Shown here in pieces: positions 18,174 to 27,378 of a stretch of DNA of 64,000 nucleotides (position 1 is its first letter; every line of letters begins with the position of its first letter). The notes under the pieces are model-generated. The model saw only the letters and a list, made by a program, of their open reading frames with translations. It was not told the DNA's origin and did no database searches. The DNA comes from Streptomyces purpureus. Its GTDB lineage: Bacteria; Actinomycetota; Actinomycetes; Streptomycetales; Streptomycetaceae. A program made the translations under genes and the position numbers. The stretch is from positions 172,564 to 236,563 of the forward strand of contig NZ_BMQQ01000002.1 of NCBI RefSeq assembly GCF_014648195.1, read 5' to 3'.

Positions 18174-18836
18174 GTGTCCGTTCTCCTCGAGCAGCCCGCA
18201 AGCCTGGTCGCCTACCGCCCGAACAAGCCGACGGCCATGGTCGTCGTGGCCGACCCGCGCGTCCGTTCCACCGTCACCCGCCACCTGTGGGCCCTTGGAG
18301 TACGTGACGTCATCGAAGCGTCGTCCATCGCGGAGGCCCGTCCCCGCGTCGGCAACCCGCGCGACATCTGCGTGGCCGACGTCCACCTGCCCGACGGTTC
18401 CGGGCTGACCCTGCTGTCCGAGACCCGCGCCGCGGGCTGGCCCAACGGTCTGGCCCTCTCGGCCGCCGACGACATCGGCGCCGTGCGCAACGCCCTCGCC
18501 GGCGGCGTCAAGGGCTACGTCGTCACCGGCACCCGCACCAACATCGGCCACCCCAGCCGCCCCGGCGCCGCCCCCATCGGCGCGGCCGCCGCCCGGATGC
18601 ACCGCCGTCCCCCCGGCGCCCCGAGCCATCCGGGCGGCTACCGCGAGCTCTCCGGCCGTGAGGTCGAGGTGCTCCGGCTCGTCGCCGAAGGCCAGTCCAA
18701 CAAGGCGATCGGCGTCTCCATGGGCCTGTCCGCCCTGACGGTCAAAAGCCACCTCGCCCGGATCGCCCGCAAGCTGGGCACCGGCGACCGCGCCGGGATG
18801 GTCGCCGTGGCCCTGCGGACGGGGATCATCCACTGA
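18174..18836 (+). CDS. Atypical NarL/LuxR-type response regulator
   Basis: A 220-residue regulator. Its receiver-like domain (about 22-120) has a putative phospho-acceptor Asp69 in VADVHLPDGSG, Ser96 in the Thr/Ser position and Lys113 in VKGYVV. The acidic pocket at the end of strand 1 is VVADPRV, one Asp (27) instead of the usual pair. After an Ala/Pro linker a LuxR helix-turn-helix runs from about 156 to 218 (LSGREVEVLRLVAEG, TVKSHLARIARKLG). No histidine kinase gene lies nearby, so it is an orphan. GTG is used because AGGAGG lies just ahead. Confidence 0.85.
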   Translation: MSVLLEQPASLVAYRPNKPTAMVVVADPRVRSTVTRHLWALGVRDVIEASSIAEARPRVGNPRDICVADVHLPDGSGLTLLSETRAAGWPNGLALSAADDIGAVRNALAGGVKGYVVTGTRTNIGHPSRPGAAPIGAAAARMHRRPPGAPSHPGGYRELSGREVEVLRLVAEGQSNKAIGVSMGLSALTVKSHLARIARKLGTGDRAGMVAVALRTGIIH

Positions 18837-18854
18837 AAGGTTGACGCAACACCG

Positions 18855-18888
18855 GCGCCTGTCGACGGAACGTTCCGTCGACAGGCGC
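18855..18888. terminator. Perfect 34-bp palindrome after the response-regulator gene
   Basis: Two 17-bp arms (GCGCCTGTCGACGGAAC and its exact complement) meet without a spacer, 18 bp after the stop codon and 26 bp before the next GTG. As RNA it would form a long hairpin and probably terminates the transcript. A fully symmetric site could also bind a dimeric regulator. Confidence 0.65.
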
Positions 18889-18914
18889 TTGCCGTTCACA
18901 GATACCCTTGACAG

Positions 18915-20207
18915 GTGACCGACGCCCAAGAGACCGCAGCAGAGTCAGCACTGCGAACCGCCGGGGGCGCTCCCCCGGACGACGGCGTCGCAGGCGTCAT
19001 CGTCGGGGAGGCGCCCATTCCCCTGCTCGAGCCCCGCGAGGGCATCCCGCCCGTCGTGGCGAGCGAGGCCGCCCTCGCCGAGGTGATCGCCGCGTTCGCC
19101 GCCGGTTCCGGGCCGGTCGCCGTCGACGCCGAGCGGGCGTCCGGCTACCGCTACGGACAGCGGGCCTATCTCGTCCAGCTCCGCCGCGGAGGCGCCGGCA
19201 GCGCGCTGATCGACCCCGTCGGCTGCCCCGATCTCTCGGCCCTCGGCGACGCGCTCGACGGCACCGAATGGATCCTGCACGCGGCCACCCAGGACCTGCC
19301 GTGCCTGCGTGAAATAGGCATGGTCCCCACCCGGCTCTTCGACACCGAGCTGGCCGGCCGGCTGGCGGGGTTCCCGCGGGTCGGCCTCGGCGCGATGGTC
19401 GAGAGCGTGCTCGGGTACGCGCTGGAGAAGGGCCACTCCGCGGTGGACTGGTCCACCCGCCCGCTGCCCGAGCCCTGGCTCCGGTACGCCGCGCTGGACG
19501 TCGAGCTCCTCGTCGACCTGCGTGACGCACTGGAGGAGGAGCTCGAGCAACAGGGCAAGCTGGAGTGGGCGCTCCAGGAGTTCGACGCGATCGCCTCGGC
19601 GCCGCCGGCCCCGCCGCGCAAGGACCCCTGGCGTCGTACGTCCGGGATGCACAAGGTCCGCCGCCGCCGGCAGATGGCGGTGGTACGGGAGCTGTGGACG
19701 GCCCGGGACGCGGTGGCGCAGCGGCGCGACGTCTCCCCCGGGAAGGTGCTGAGCGACGCGGCGATCGTGGAGGCGGCGCTCGCCCTGCCGGCCAACGTGC
19801 ACGCCCTGACGGCGCTGCCCGGCTTCGGGCACCGCATGGGCCGGCGCCAGCTGGAGCAGTGGCAGGCGGCCGTGGACCGGGCGAGGGCCCTGTCCGACGC
19901 CGAGCTGCCGCAGCCCGGCCAGCCGGTGACGGGTCCCCCGCCGCCGCGCGCGTGGGCGGACAAGGACCCGGCCGCGGCGGCCCGCCTGTCGGCGGCCCGG
20001 GCGGCGGTCTCGGCGCTGGCCGAGGAACTGAACCTTCCCCAGGAGAACCTGATCACGCCGGACACGGTCCGCAGGATCTGCTGGGAGCCGCCGGTGCTGC
20101 CGACGGGCGAGTCGGTCGCCGCGGCGCTGACCTCGTGTGGGGCCCGGCCGTGGCAGGTGGAGCTGGTGACCCCGCTGCTGGTGACGGCGCTGAGCTCGAC
20201 GGCGTAG
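18915..20207 (+). CDS. RNase D-like 3'-5' exonuclease with HRDC domain
   Basis: A 430-residue protein with a DEDD-type exonuclease domain at about 45-225: Exo I VAVDAERASG (Asp and Glu ligands), Exo II HAATQDLPCL and Exo III YAALDVELLVDL with Tyr and Asp. An HRDC domain follows at about 245-330 (RELWTARDAVAQRRDVSPGK), then a C-terminal helical region. The family trims tRNA and other RNA 3' ends. The start is GTG with a weak ribosome site. Confidence 0.9.
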   Translation: MTDAQETAAESALRTAGGAPPDDGVAGVIVGEAPIPLLEPREGIPPVVASEAALAEVIAAFAAGSGPVAVDAERASGYRYGQRAYLVQLRRGGAGSALIDPVGCPDLSALGDALDGTEWILHAATQDLPCLREIGMVPTRLFDTELAGRLAGFPRVGLGAMVESVLGYALEKGHSAVDWSTRPLPEPWLRYAALDVELLVDLRDALEEELEQQGKLEWALQEFDAIASAPPAPPRKDPWRRTSGMHKVRRRRQMAVVRELWTARDAVAQRRDVSPGKVLSDAAIVEAALALPANVHALTALPGFGHRMGRRQLEQWQAAVDRARALSDAELPQPGQPVTGPPPPRAWADKDPAAAARLSAARAAVSALAEELNLPQENLITPDTVRRICWEPPVLPTGESVAAALTSCGARPWQVELVTPLLVTALSSTA

Positions 20208-20248
20208 CGGCTCGCGCGGCGTTTCGGCGCCGCCGAGGACGGTCATAG

Positions 20249-20284
20249 GGAAGGGGGCCGGGGGGAAGCCCCCGGCCCCCTTCC
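20249..20284. terminator. Strong terminator hairpin after the RNase D-like gene
   Basis: A perfect 16-bp stem (GGAAGGGGGCCGGGGG / complement) with loop GAAG. It separates the RNase D-like gene from the fadA promoter region. Confidence 0.85.
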
Positions 20285-20427
20285 GCGTCCGCTCGGGTGT
20301 GACCTTCACCGCTCCCGCCACAGGGACTGGGCAGCATGGTTACCCGCAAGTAGCATGGGGGCCAGCAAGCGCACGCTTAGCCGTGCGCCCGCAGCAGTGC
20401 CACCCCGCACCCTGGAGGAGAGCCATC

Positions 20428-21654
20428 GTGCCTCGTACCGTCAGGGACGTCGTCTTCGTCGACGGCGTCCGCACCCCGTTCGGCAAGGCGGGCCCGAAGG
20501 GCATCTACCACGAGACCCGCGCCGACGATCTCGTCGTGAAGGCGATCCGGGAGCTGCTGCGCCGCAACCCGGACCTCGACCCGAAGAAGATCGACGAGGT
20601 CGCCATCGCCGCCACCACGCAGATCGGCGACCAGGGTCTGACCCTCGGCCGCACCGCGGGCATCCTCGCGGGTCTGCCGCAGTCCGTGCCGGGCTACTCC
20701 ATCGACCGGATGTGCGCCGGCGCGCTGACCGCCGTCACCTCCGTCGCGGGCAGCGTGGCCTTCGGTGCGTACGACATCGCCATCGCCGGCGGTGTCGAGC
20801 ACATGGGCCGCCACCCCATGGGTGAGGGCGTCGACCCGAACCCGCGGTTCGTCTCGGAGAAGCTGGTCGACGAGTCCGCCCTCTTCATGGGTATGACGGC
20901 GGAGAACCTCCACGACCGCTACCCGACCATCACCAAGCAGCGCACCGACGAGTACGCCGTGCGCTCGCAGGAGAAGGCCGCCAAGGCGTACGCCGACGGC
21001 AAGATCCAGCAGGACCTGGTGCCGATCTCGGTGCGCCGCACCAGCCCGGAGGCCGGTGAGACCGGCTGGGGCCTGGTCACCGCCGACGAGCCGATGCGTC
21101 CGGGCACCACGCTGGAGAACCTGTCCGGCCTGAAGACGCCGTTCCGTGTGCACGGCCGCGTCACCGCGGGCAACGCCGCCGGTCTCAACGACGGCGCCAC
21201 CGCCTCGCTGATCGCCTCCGAGGACTTCGCCCGGGAGAACAACCTCCCGGTCAAGATGCGCCTGGTCTCCTACGCCTTCGCCGGCGTGGAGCCCGAGGTC
21301 ATGGGCTACGGCCCGATCCCGGCGACCGAGAAGGCCCTGGCCCAGGCCGGTCTGTCGATCTCCGACATCGGCCTGTTCGAGATCAACGAGGCCTTCGCCG
21401 TCCAGGTGCTCGCCTTCCTTGAGCACTACGGCATCGCCGACGACGACGCCCGCGTCAACCAGTACGGCGGCGCCATCGCCTTCGGCCACCCGCTGGCCTC
21501 CTCCGGTGTCCGTCTGATGACGCAGCTGGCCCGCCAGTTCGAGGACCAGCCCGAGGTCCGCTACGGCCTGACCACCATGTGCGTCGGCTTCGGCATGGGC
21601 GCGACGGTCATCTGGGAGAACCCGCACCACAAGGACGCCGGAGGCAACAAGTGA
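20428..21654 (+). CDS. fadA: Acetyl-CoA C-acyltransferase (3-ketoacyl-CoA thiolase)
   Basis: A 408-residue thiolase for the last step of fatty-acid beta-oxidation. It has the acyl-accepting Cys in DRMCAGALTAV, NEAFA, the catalytic His in AIAFGHPLASSG and the second Cys in TMCVGFGMG. The GTG start follows GGAGGAG. The stop overlaps the GTG of the next gene (GTGA), so it is coupled to the fadB-type subunit to form the trifunctional complex. Confidence 0.94.
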   Translation: MPRTVRDVVFVDGVRTPFGKAGPKGIYHETRADDLVVKAIRELLRRNPDLDPKKIDEVAIAATTQIGDQGLTLGRTAGILAGLPQSVPGYSIDRMCAGALTAVTSVAGSVAFGAYDIAIAGGVEHMGRHPMGEGVDPNPRFVSEKLVDESALFMGMTAENLHDRYPTITKQRTDEYAVRSQEKAAKAYADGKIQQDLVPISVRRTSPEAGETGWGLVTADEPMRPGTTLENLSGLKTPFRVHGRVTAGNAAGLNDGATASLIASEDFARENNLPVKMRLVSYAFAGVEPEVMGYGPIPATEKALAQAGLSISDIGLFEINEAFAVQVLAFLEHYGIADDDARVNQYGGAIAFGHPLASSGVRLMTQLARQFEDQPEVRYGLTTMCVGFGMGATVIWENPHHKDAGGNK

Positions 21655-23780
21655 GCACCACCGCTGAGCTGCTGAAGGGCGCGGCCGAGCTGTTCCCGGA
21701 CGAGGTCGTCACGAGCGCCCACGTACGTCACTTCGAGCTGCCCGCGGGTGCGGGCCGGTTCGCGCTGATCACCCTGGACAACGGCTTCGACCACACCAAG
21801 CCGACCACCTTCGGCCCCCAGTCGCTGGCGAACCTGAACGCCGCCATCGACCAGGTCGAGAAGGAGGCCGCCGAGGGCGCGATCGTCGGTGTCGGTATCA
21901 CCGGCAAGCCGTTCATCTTCGCGGTCGGCGCCGACCTCAAGGGTGTCGAGCTGCTGAAGCAGCACTCCGACGCGCTGGCCATCGGCAAGGGCGGTCACGA
22001 CGTCTTCAAGCGGCTGTCGTCGCTCGCCGTGCCGACCTTCGCGTACTACAACGGCGCGGCGATGGGTGGCGGTGTCGAGGTCGGTCTGCACTGCACCTAC
22101 CGCACCGTCTCCAAGGCGCTGCCGGCGTTCTCGCTGCCCGAGGTCTTCCTCGGTCTGGTCCCCGGCTGGGGCGGCTGCACGATCCTGCCGAACCTGATCG
22201 GTGCCGACAAGGCCGTCTCGGTCATCATCGAGAACTCGCTCAACCAGAACCGCCAGCTCAAGGGCGCGCAGGTCTTCGAGCTCGGCATCGCCGACGCGAT
22301 CTTCGAGGGCGCGGACTTCCTGGAGCAGTCGCTCATCTGGACGGCGTCGGTCCTCAACGGCTCCGTGACCGTCGAGCGTCCCGAGATCGACCGCGGCGAG
22401 GCCTGGGACCAGGCCGTCGCCAAGGGCCGGTTCATCGCCGACTCCAAGGTGCACGGCGCGGCTCCGGCCGCGTACCGCGCCCTGGACATCATCGAGGCGG
22501 CCAAGGACGGCGACCTGCAGAAGGGCTTCGACGCCGAGGACACCGCGCTGGCCGACCTGATCATGGGTGGCGAGCTGCGCTCCGGCATCTACGCCTTCAA
22601 CCTGGTCCAGAAGCGTGGCAAGCGCCCGGCCGGTGCCCCGGACAAGTCGCTGGCCCGTCCGGTCTCCAAGGTCGGTGTCGTCGGCGCCGGTCTGATGGCC
22701 TCGCAGCTCGCGCTGCTGTTCCTGCGCCGCCTGGAGGTGCCGGTCGTGCTGACCGACATCGACCAGGAGCGGGTCGACAAGGGTGTGGGCTACGTCCACG
22801 GCGAGATCGACAAGCTGCTCGGCAAGGGCCGGATCAACCAGGACAAGGCCAACCGCCTCAAGGCCCTGGTCACCGGTGTCCTGGACAAGGCCGAGGGCTT
22901 CGCGGACGCGGACTTCATCATCGAGGCCGTGTTCGAGGAGATGACGGTCAAGCAGAAGGTGTTCGCGGAGGTCGAGGCGGTCGCTCCGGCGCACGCCATC
23001 CTCGCCACCAACACCTCCTCGCTCTCCGTCAGCGAGATGGCCTCCAAGCTCCAGCACCCGGAGCGTGTGGTCGGCTTCCACTTCTTCAACCCGGTCGCCG
23101 TCCTCCCGCTGCTGGAGATCGTCCGCGGTGAGAAGACCGACGACGCCTCCCTCGCCACCGCGTTCGGCGTGGCGAAGAAGCTGAAGAAGACCGCGGTGCT
23201 CACGAAGGACGCCCCGGCGTTCGTGGTGAACCGCATCCTGACCCGCTTCATGGGCGAGATCCAGAACGTCATCGACGAGGGCACCCCGGTGGCCACGGCG
23301 GAGAAGGCCATCGAGCCGCTGGGTCTGCCGATGTCCCCGCTGGTCCTGCTGGAGCTCGTCGGCCCGGCGATCGGTCTGCACGTCTCCGAGACGCTCAACC
23401 GCGCCTTCCCGGACCGCTTCACGGTCTCCCCGAACCTGAAGGCGGTCGTCGAGGCCGGCAAGCGCGGCTTCTACGTCTACGACTCCGGCAAGCCGGAGCT
23501 GGACCCGGAGGTCGCCGCTCTCCTCAAGCAGGGCGACAGCGTCCTGACCGAGGAGCAGGTCCGCGACCGCGTCCTGGACGCGGTGGCGCAGGAGATCGGC
23601 CTGATGCTGGAGGAGGGTGTCGTCGCCGAGGCGCAGGACATCGACCTCTGCCTGATCACGGGCGCGGGCTGGCCCTTCCACCTGGGCGGCATCACGCCGT
23701 ACCTGGACCGCGAGGGTGTCTCCGAGCGCGTCAACGGCAAGCGGTTCCTGCCGCAGGGCGTGGCGAGCGTCCCCGCGTAG
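21651..23780 (+). CDS. fadB: Fatty acid oxidation alpha subunit: enoyl-CoA hydratase / 3-hydroxyacyl-CoA dehydrogenase
   Basis: A 709-residue two-domain enzyme. The N-terminal crotonase part carries oxyanion segments AVGADLKGV and NGAAMGGGVEVGLH and a catalytic region PEVFLGLVPGWGG. The NAD-binding dehydrogenase starts near residue 340 with VGVVGAGLMASQLALLF, followed by NTSSLSVSEMA and the catalytic His in VGFHFFNPV; two C-terminal helical domains complete it. It hydrates enoyl-CoA and oxidises the product for the thiolase encoded just upstream. Codon use is strongly biased, as in well-expressed genes. Confidence 0.94.
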   Translation: MSTTAELLKGAAELFPDEVVTSAHVRHFELPAGAGRFALITLDNGFDHTKPTTFGPQSLANLNAAIDQVEKEAAEGAIVGVGITGKPFIFAVGADLKGVELLKQHSDALAIGKGGHDVFKRLSSLAVPTFAYYNGAAMGGGVEVGLHCTYRTVSKALPAFSLPEVFLGLVPGWGGCTILPNLIGADKAVSVIIENSLNQNRQLKGAQVFELGIADAIFEGADFLEQSLIWTASVLNGSVTVERPEIDRGEAWDQAVAKGRFIADSKVHGAAPAAYRALDIIEAAKDGDLQKGFDAEDTALADLIMGGELRSGIYAFNLVQKRGKRPAGAPDKSLARPVSKVGVVGAGLMASQLALLFLRRLEVPVVLTDIDQERVDKGVGYVHGEIDKLLGKGRINQDKANRLKALVTGVLDKAEGFADADFIIEAVFEEMTVKQKVFAEVEAVAPAHAILATNTSSLSVSEMASKLQHPERVVGFHFFNPVAVLPLLEIVRGEKTDDASLATAFGVAKKLKKTAVLTKDAPAFVVNRILTRFMGEIQNVIDEGTPVATAEKAIEPLGLPMSPLVLLELVGPAIGLHVSETLNRAFPDRFTVSPNLKAVVEAGKRGFYVYDSGKPELDPEVAALLKQGDSVLTEEQVRDRVLDAVAQEIGLMLEEGVVAEAQDIDLCLITGAGWPFHLGGITPYLDREGVSERVNGKRFLPQGVASVPA

Positions 23781-23793
23781 TACGTACCGCGCC

Positions 23794-23833
23794 GGTGCCC
23801 GCCTCCACCTCGTGGAGGCGGGCACCCGCTTTT
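23794..23833 (+). terminator. Rho-independent terminator after fadB
   Basis: A perfect 15-bp stem (GGTGCCCGCCTCCAC / complement) with loop CTC, followed by CGCTTTT. It is the most canonical terminator of the window. Confidence 0.9.
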
Positions 23834-23926
23834 CCGGCCGCCGGCGGCCGGATGGCAGAATGGCGGATCTTGTCCACTTGAGCGGGCCTCCTGCCCGCCC
23901 GGCAGAACGGCGGCTCCAGACCGGCC

Positions 23927-25003
23927 ATGGCGAACCCACCACCTCGTTTCAGCCGCAGGACCCTCCTTGTCACCGGTGGGGCCGCGGCCGCCGCGCTGGG
24001 TCTGGGCGGCGCGGCGGGCATGGCGCTGTGGGCGGACAAGGAGACCGCCGAGCGCGGAGGCGGCGACGACGGGCGCGGAGGCGACCACAGAGACCCTGAG
24101 ATGGCCGGTGTCTTCGACATCTCCACCGGCACGCAGGTGTGGCCGCCGACGCCGCTGAACGACGTGACGGGACCGCAGTCGCTCGCCTTCGACGACGTGA
24201 ACCGTCATGTGTACGTGGCGCAGCTCGCCCAGGGCGGTCTTCAGCTGCGCGGCGAGGACGAGGCGCTGGACGCCCAGGCGCGCAAGCGGGCCGGGGACAT
24301 GTGCGTGACCAAGTTCTCCCGCTCCGGTGAGCAGCTCGGCACGATGTATCTGCGCGGCTTCGGTCACGGCATCTCGATCGGCGTGGAGCCCGACGGTACG
24401 AAGGCCCGGCTGTGGGTGGAGTCGCAGGCCAGTTCGCGGACGGGGTACGGGCGGTCGGTGGCCCGCGTCCGGTTCCGTGACGGGGCCGTCCTGGACAGTT
24501 CGGCGGACGCGGTCGAGCACCACCGTCCCGCGCCCGAGGGGGCGACCAGGGTGCATCCGGCGGTGGACATGGCCACCCGCCGGGTCCTGGTCAGTTTCTG
24601 GACCGGCGACGAGCACCGCTATTCGGTGCACCGGATGAAGGATTTCCTGGACGGGAATTACGAGCCGCTCCACTCGGTCCGGAATTCCGCCATTCTGGAG
24701 GGCGAGACCTTTCAGGGCTGCGCATTGCACGGGGATTTCATCTACCAGCTCACCGGAAATCCGTACAGCAAGCCGGGCGGGCGGAATCCGCGCTCTTCCG
24801 GGGGAAATACTTTCGTCTCCGCGATCGATCTGCGGACCGGAAATGCAGCGGGTCGCGAACATGTCACGGTCGATCCGACGCTCCGCTTCCGGGAGCCCGA
24901 GGGCATTGCCGTCCGTACCTCGCCGGAGCCCTTGCTCTGTATAGGATTCTCGGTCAAATCGCCCGGCCGCCGGAACATCGCGCTCTACGGCTTCGCCCCC
25001 TGA
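23927..25003 (+). CDS. Tat-exported TagC-like beta-propeller protein
   Basis: A 358-residue protein with a twin-arginine signal (RFSRRTLLVTGG) and an Ala/Gly hydrophobic stretch. After an acidic Gly-rich linker, residues 65-358 look like a propeller: QSLAFDDVNRHVYVAQ, the GFGHG motif, then repeated strands. The same motif occurs in TagC-like proteins of teichoic acid loci, and the glycerophosphotransferase and CDP-ribitol genes follow. Its role is unknown; binding or modifying a wall polymer is an inference. The last third uses many A/T-ending codons, unlike its neighbours. Confidence 0.75.
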   Translation: MANPPPRFSRRTLLVTGGAAAAALGLGGAAGMALWADKETAERGGGDDGRGGDHRDPEMAGVFDISTGTQVWPPTPLNDVTGPQSLAFDDVNRHVYVAQLAQGGLQLRGEDEALDAQARKRAGDMCVTKFSRSGEQLGTMYLRGFGHGISIGVEPDGTKARLWVESQASSRTGYGRSVARVRFRDGAVLDSSADAVEHHRPAPEGATRVHPAVDMATRRVLVSFWTGDEHRYSVHRMKDFLDGNYEPLHSVRNSAILEGETFQGCALHGDFIYQLTGNPYSKPGGRNPRSSGGNTFVSAIDLRTGNAAGREHVTVDPTLRFREPEGIAVRTSPEPLLCIGFSVKSPGRRNIALYGFAP

Positions 25004-25308
25004 CCATGCACGCTCCGTGACTGGTCCGTGACCCTCCGGCACAATTCCGCAGACCGGAAGGTAACGTCACAGACATCCGCCGACAACAGTTCCGCAACCA
25101 TCCGGGGTGCGTTTACGGTATAACCTTTCGCAGTTCACCCCGGGTCTTCCGAATGCATATACTGCGGCGGGCACTTCACAAGTTCCACACGATCCTGCTG
25201 TCACGCCCCACCGTGGCGCGCTTTGGCGTGACGTGACGTGCATCACGAATTCCCGGCAGCACAGTCACGCACGGCACGTAGCAGCGTCGAAGGAGGGCCT
25301 CACCGGCC
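25004..25308. promoter_or_regulatory. Leader region of the teichoic acid operon
   Basis: A 305-bp gap without a convincing gene. It is AT-richer than the rest and contains TATAAC (25120-25125) and GCATATACTG as possible promoter elements. At 25200-25232 GTCACGCC and GGCGTGAC form an inverted repeat with a 17-base spacer. An AAGGAGG site precedes the ATG at 25309. It is the likely main promoter for 25309-32148. Confidence 0.5.
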
Positions 25309-27321
25309 ATGGGCAAGCAACACCGTCAGGCCTTCCTGGGGATCGTCATCTCCAGCGCGCTGGTGCTGAGCTTCGTGGGCATGATGGCCGCGGTGGTGAT
25401 GGCCTCCCTGAAGATCTTCGCCGTGTCGGCGGCGGTCAGCTATCTCGCGGACCTGATGCTGCACTCCACCCAGTCCGCGACGCTGGACCGGCTGCGGGAC
25501 TCGCGCTTCGGTCTGACCATCCGCTTCCTCATACGCCAGTTCCTGCTGCTTGCCCTGTGCGGGTCCATAGCGGACATCGACTCGTTCGTGGTGCAGATCA
25601 CCTCGGTCGGCCTGCTGCTGCTGTTCGTGCTCCAACTCGCCTACGGCGCCGTGCTGAAGCATGTGCGCAAGAAGCGCCAGGATCTGCCGTACACCACCCG
25701 GGCGCTGGACCTGGAGTCGCTGGGCATCCGGCGTATGCCGCACCCGTTCCTGATGAACAAGCACGTCCGCAAGACGCTCCACCTGGACGTGCCGCTGGTG
25801 GCGGGCGCGATCGGCACGATGGCCACGGACAACTGGCGCTATGTCACCTTCGGCGGCATCATCGCCGTCTCGGTGGCCTACCTGGCGCTGCTGGTCCTGC
25901 TGCCCGGCGCCCGTAACGCCCTGATCCTGCCCACCGCCGACGAGGCGATCGACGAGCTCAACGAGCAGCTGGCCGACTACCGCCCGCAGGTCGCGCTGTA
26001 CTTCACCTTCGCCGCCGTCTCCCGGGACTTCATGTACCAGGTGAACATGTGGCTGGAGTCGCTGGAGGCCCTGGATCTGCGGCCCATCATCGTGCTGCGC
26101 GAGCGGGCGACGCTGCGCTATCTGGACGCCACCGGTGTGCCGGTGATCTGCGTACCCAAGGCCGAGTACCTGGCCCGGGTCGAGATGCCCGAGCTGCGCG
26201 TGACCCTCTACCCCGGCAACGCGGGCAAGAACGTCCACATGCTGCAGCGCGCCGAGGTGAAGCACGTCTTCATCGGCCACGGCGACAGCGACAAGCTCGC
26301 CTCCAGCAACCGCGTCAGCAAGGTCTTCGACGAGATCTGGGTGGCCGGCCGGGCCGGCCGCGACCGGTACGAGCGCATCAAGCACGCCGTCAGCCACAAC
26401 CAGATCGTCGAGGTCGGCCGGCCCCAGCTGATGTCGCTGCACCGCTGGACCGGCTCGGTCGCCCAGCCGATCCCCACCATCATCTACGCGCCGACCTGGG
26501 AGGGGTGGACCGACGACGCCTGCTACACCTCGGTCATCCCGGCCGGCGAGAAGCTGATCCAGACGTTGCTCTCGCACGAGCGGCAGCTGCGCATCATCTA
26601 CAAGCCGCACCCGCTGACCGGCACCCGCTCCCCCGCGGCGGCCGCCGCGCACCGGCGCATCATCACCCTCCTCCAGGAGGACAACGCCCGCCGGTTCGGC
26701 CGCAAGGTGACGGACTCCAAGTCCGCGGCCCGCAAGCTGGCCCGGATCGACAAGCGCATCGCCGACCTCTCCGAGCGCGGTGTCCGCTCGCCGTACCCGG
26801 ACCTCACCGAGCACGAGCGCACCGCCCGTATCCGCCGCAGCCGCAACCAGGCCGGCGCGCTGTACTGGAGCGCCATCCCGGACGAGGCACACCATGTGAT
26901 CCTCGACCGGATCCCGTCGCTCAACGACTGCTTCAACCACTCGGACCTGCTCATCGGAGACATGTCCAGCGTGGTCTCCGACTTCGTGGCGACCCGGAAG
27001 CCGTACGCGATCTTCAACCTGGAAGGCCTGCCGGACAACGAGTTCCGCAACGAGCAGCGCACCGCGTACGCGTCGTACCTCCTGGACTCCGAGTGCAACG
27101 GACTGAGCGAGGCCATCGACGCGATGCTCTCCCCCGACCGGGACGTGATGGCGCCTTACCGCGAGCAGTTGAAGGAATACCTGCTGGGTCCGGACTATCC
27201 GCCGTCGGTCGTCCGGTTCAACGCGGCGGCGAACGACCTCTACGCGCGCGGGCTCCGGGACTTCCCGATCGAGTATCCGGACACGTCCGAATACCCGCAG
27301 ACGCCACGCATAAACGCGTAA
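25309..27321 (+). CDS. CDP-glycerol glycerophosphotransferase family protein
   Basis: A 670-residue membrane-associated transferase. Hydrophobic segments lie at about 8-50 and 70-110. The Glyphos_transf domain spans about 320-640 with IGHGDSDKLASS (catalytic His region), IIYAPTWEGW, IIYKPHPLTG (second His) and LLIGDMSSVVSDF. TagF/TarB/TarL-type enzymes add glycerol- or ribitol-phosphate to wall teichoic acid. The CDP-ribitol synthase-like gene next door suggests that ribitol may be the donor unit, but the sequence does not settle it. Confidence 0.88.
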   Translation: MGKQHRQAFLGIVISSALVLSFVGMMAAVVMASLKIFAVSAAVSYLADLMLHSTQSATLDRLRDSRFGLTIRFLIRQFLLLALCGSIADIDSFVVQITSVGLLLLFVLQLAYGAVLKHVRKKRQDLPYTTRALDLESLGIRRMPHPFLMNKHVRKTLHLDVPLVAGAIGTMATDNWRYVTFGGIIAVSVAYLALLVLLPGARNALILPTADEAIDELNEQLADYRPQVALYFTFAAVSRDFMYQVNMWLESLEALDLRPIIVLRERATLRYLDATGVPVICVPKAEYLARVEMPELRVTLYPGNAGKNVHMLQRAEVKHVFIGHGDSDKLASSNRVSKVFDEIWVAGRAGRDRYERIKHAVSHNQIVEVGRPQLMSLHRWTGSVAQPIPTIIYAPTWEGWTDDACYTSVIPAGEKLIQTLLSHERQLRIIYKPHPLTGTRSPAAAAAHRRIITLLQEDNARRFGRKVTDSKSAARKLARIDKRIADLSERGVRSPYPDLTEHERTARIRRSRNQAGALYWSAIPDEAHHVILDRIPSLNDCFNHSDLLIGDMSSVVSDFVATRKPYAIFNLEGLPDNEFRNEQRTAYASYLLDSECNGLSEAIDAMLSPDRDVMAPYREQLKEYLLGPDYPPSVVRFNAAANDLYARGLRDFPIEYPDTSEYPQTPRINA

Positions 27322-27378
27322 GTCCTTTCGATTCTTCTCCTTTTACGCTCCACACCCTCATCCAGGAGGCCTGACACC

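Noticed and set aside
21561..23942. Long open frame opposite fadB
   Set aside because: Antisense GC artefact; the plus strand holds a complete fadB with all catalytic motifs.
23927..25003. Phage tail or prophage remnant because of similarity of TagC-like propellers to phage proteins
   Set aside because: A Tat signal and a teichoic acid neighbourhood are present and no phage genes are nearby.
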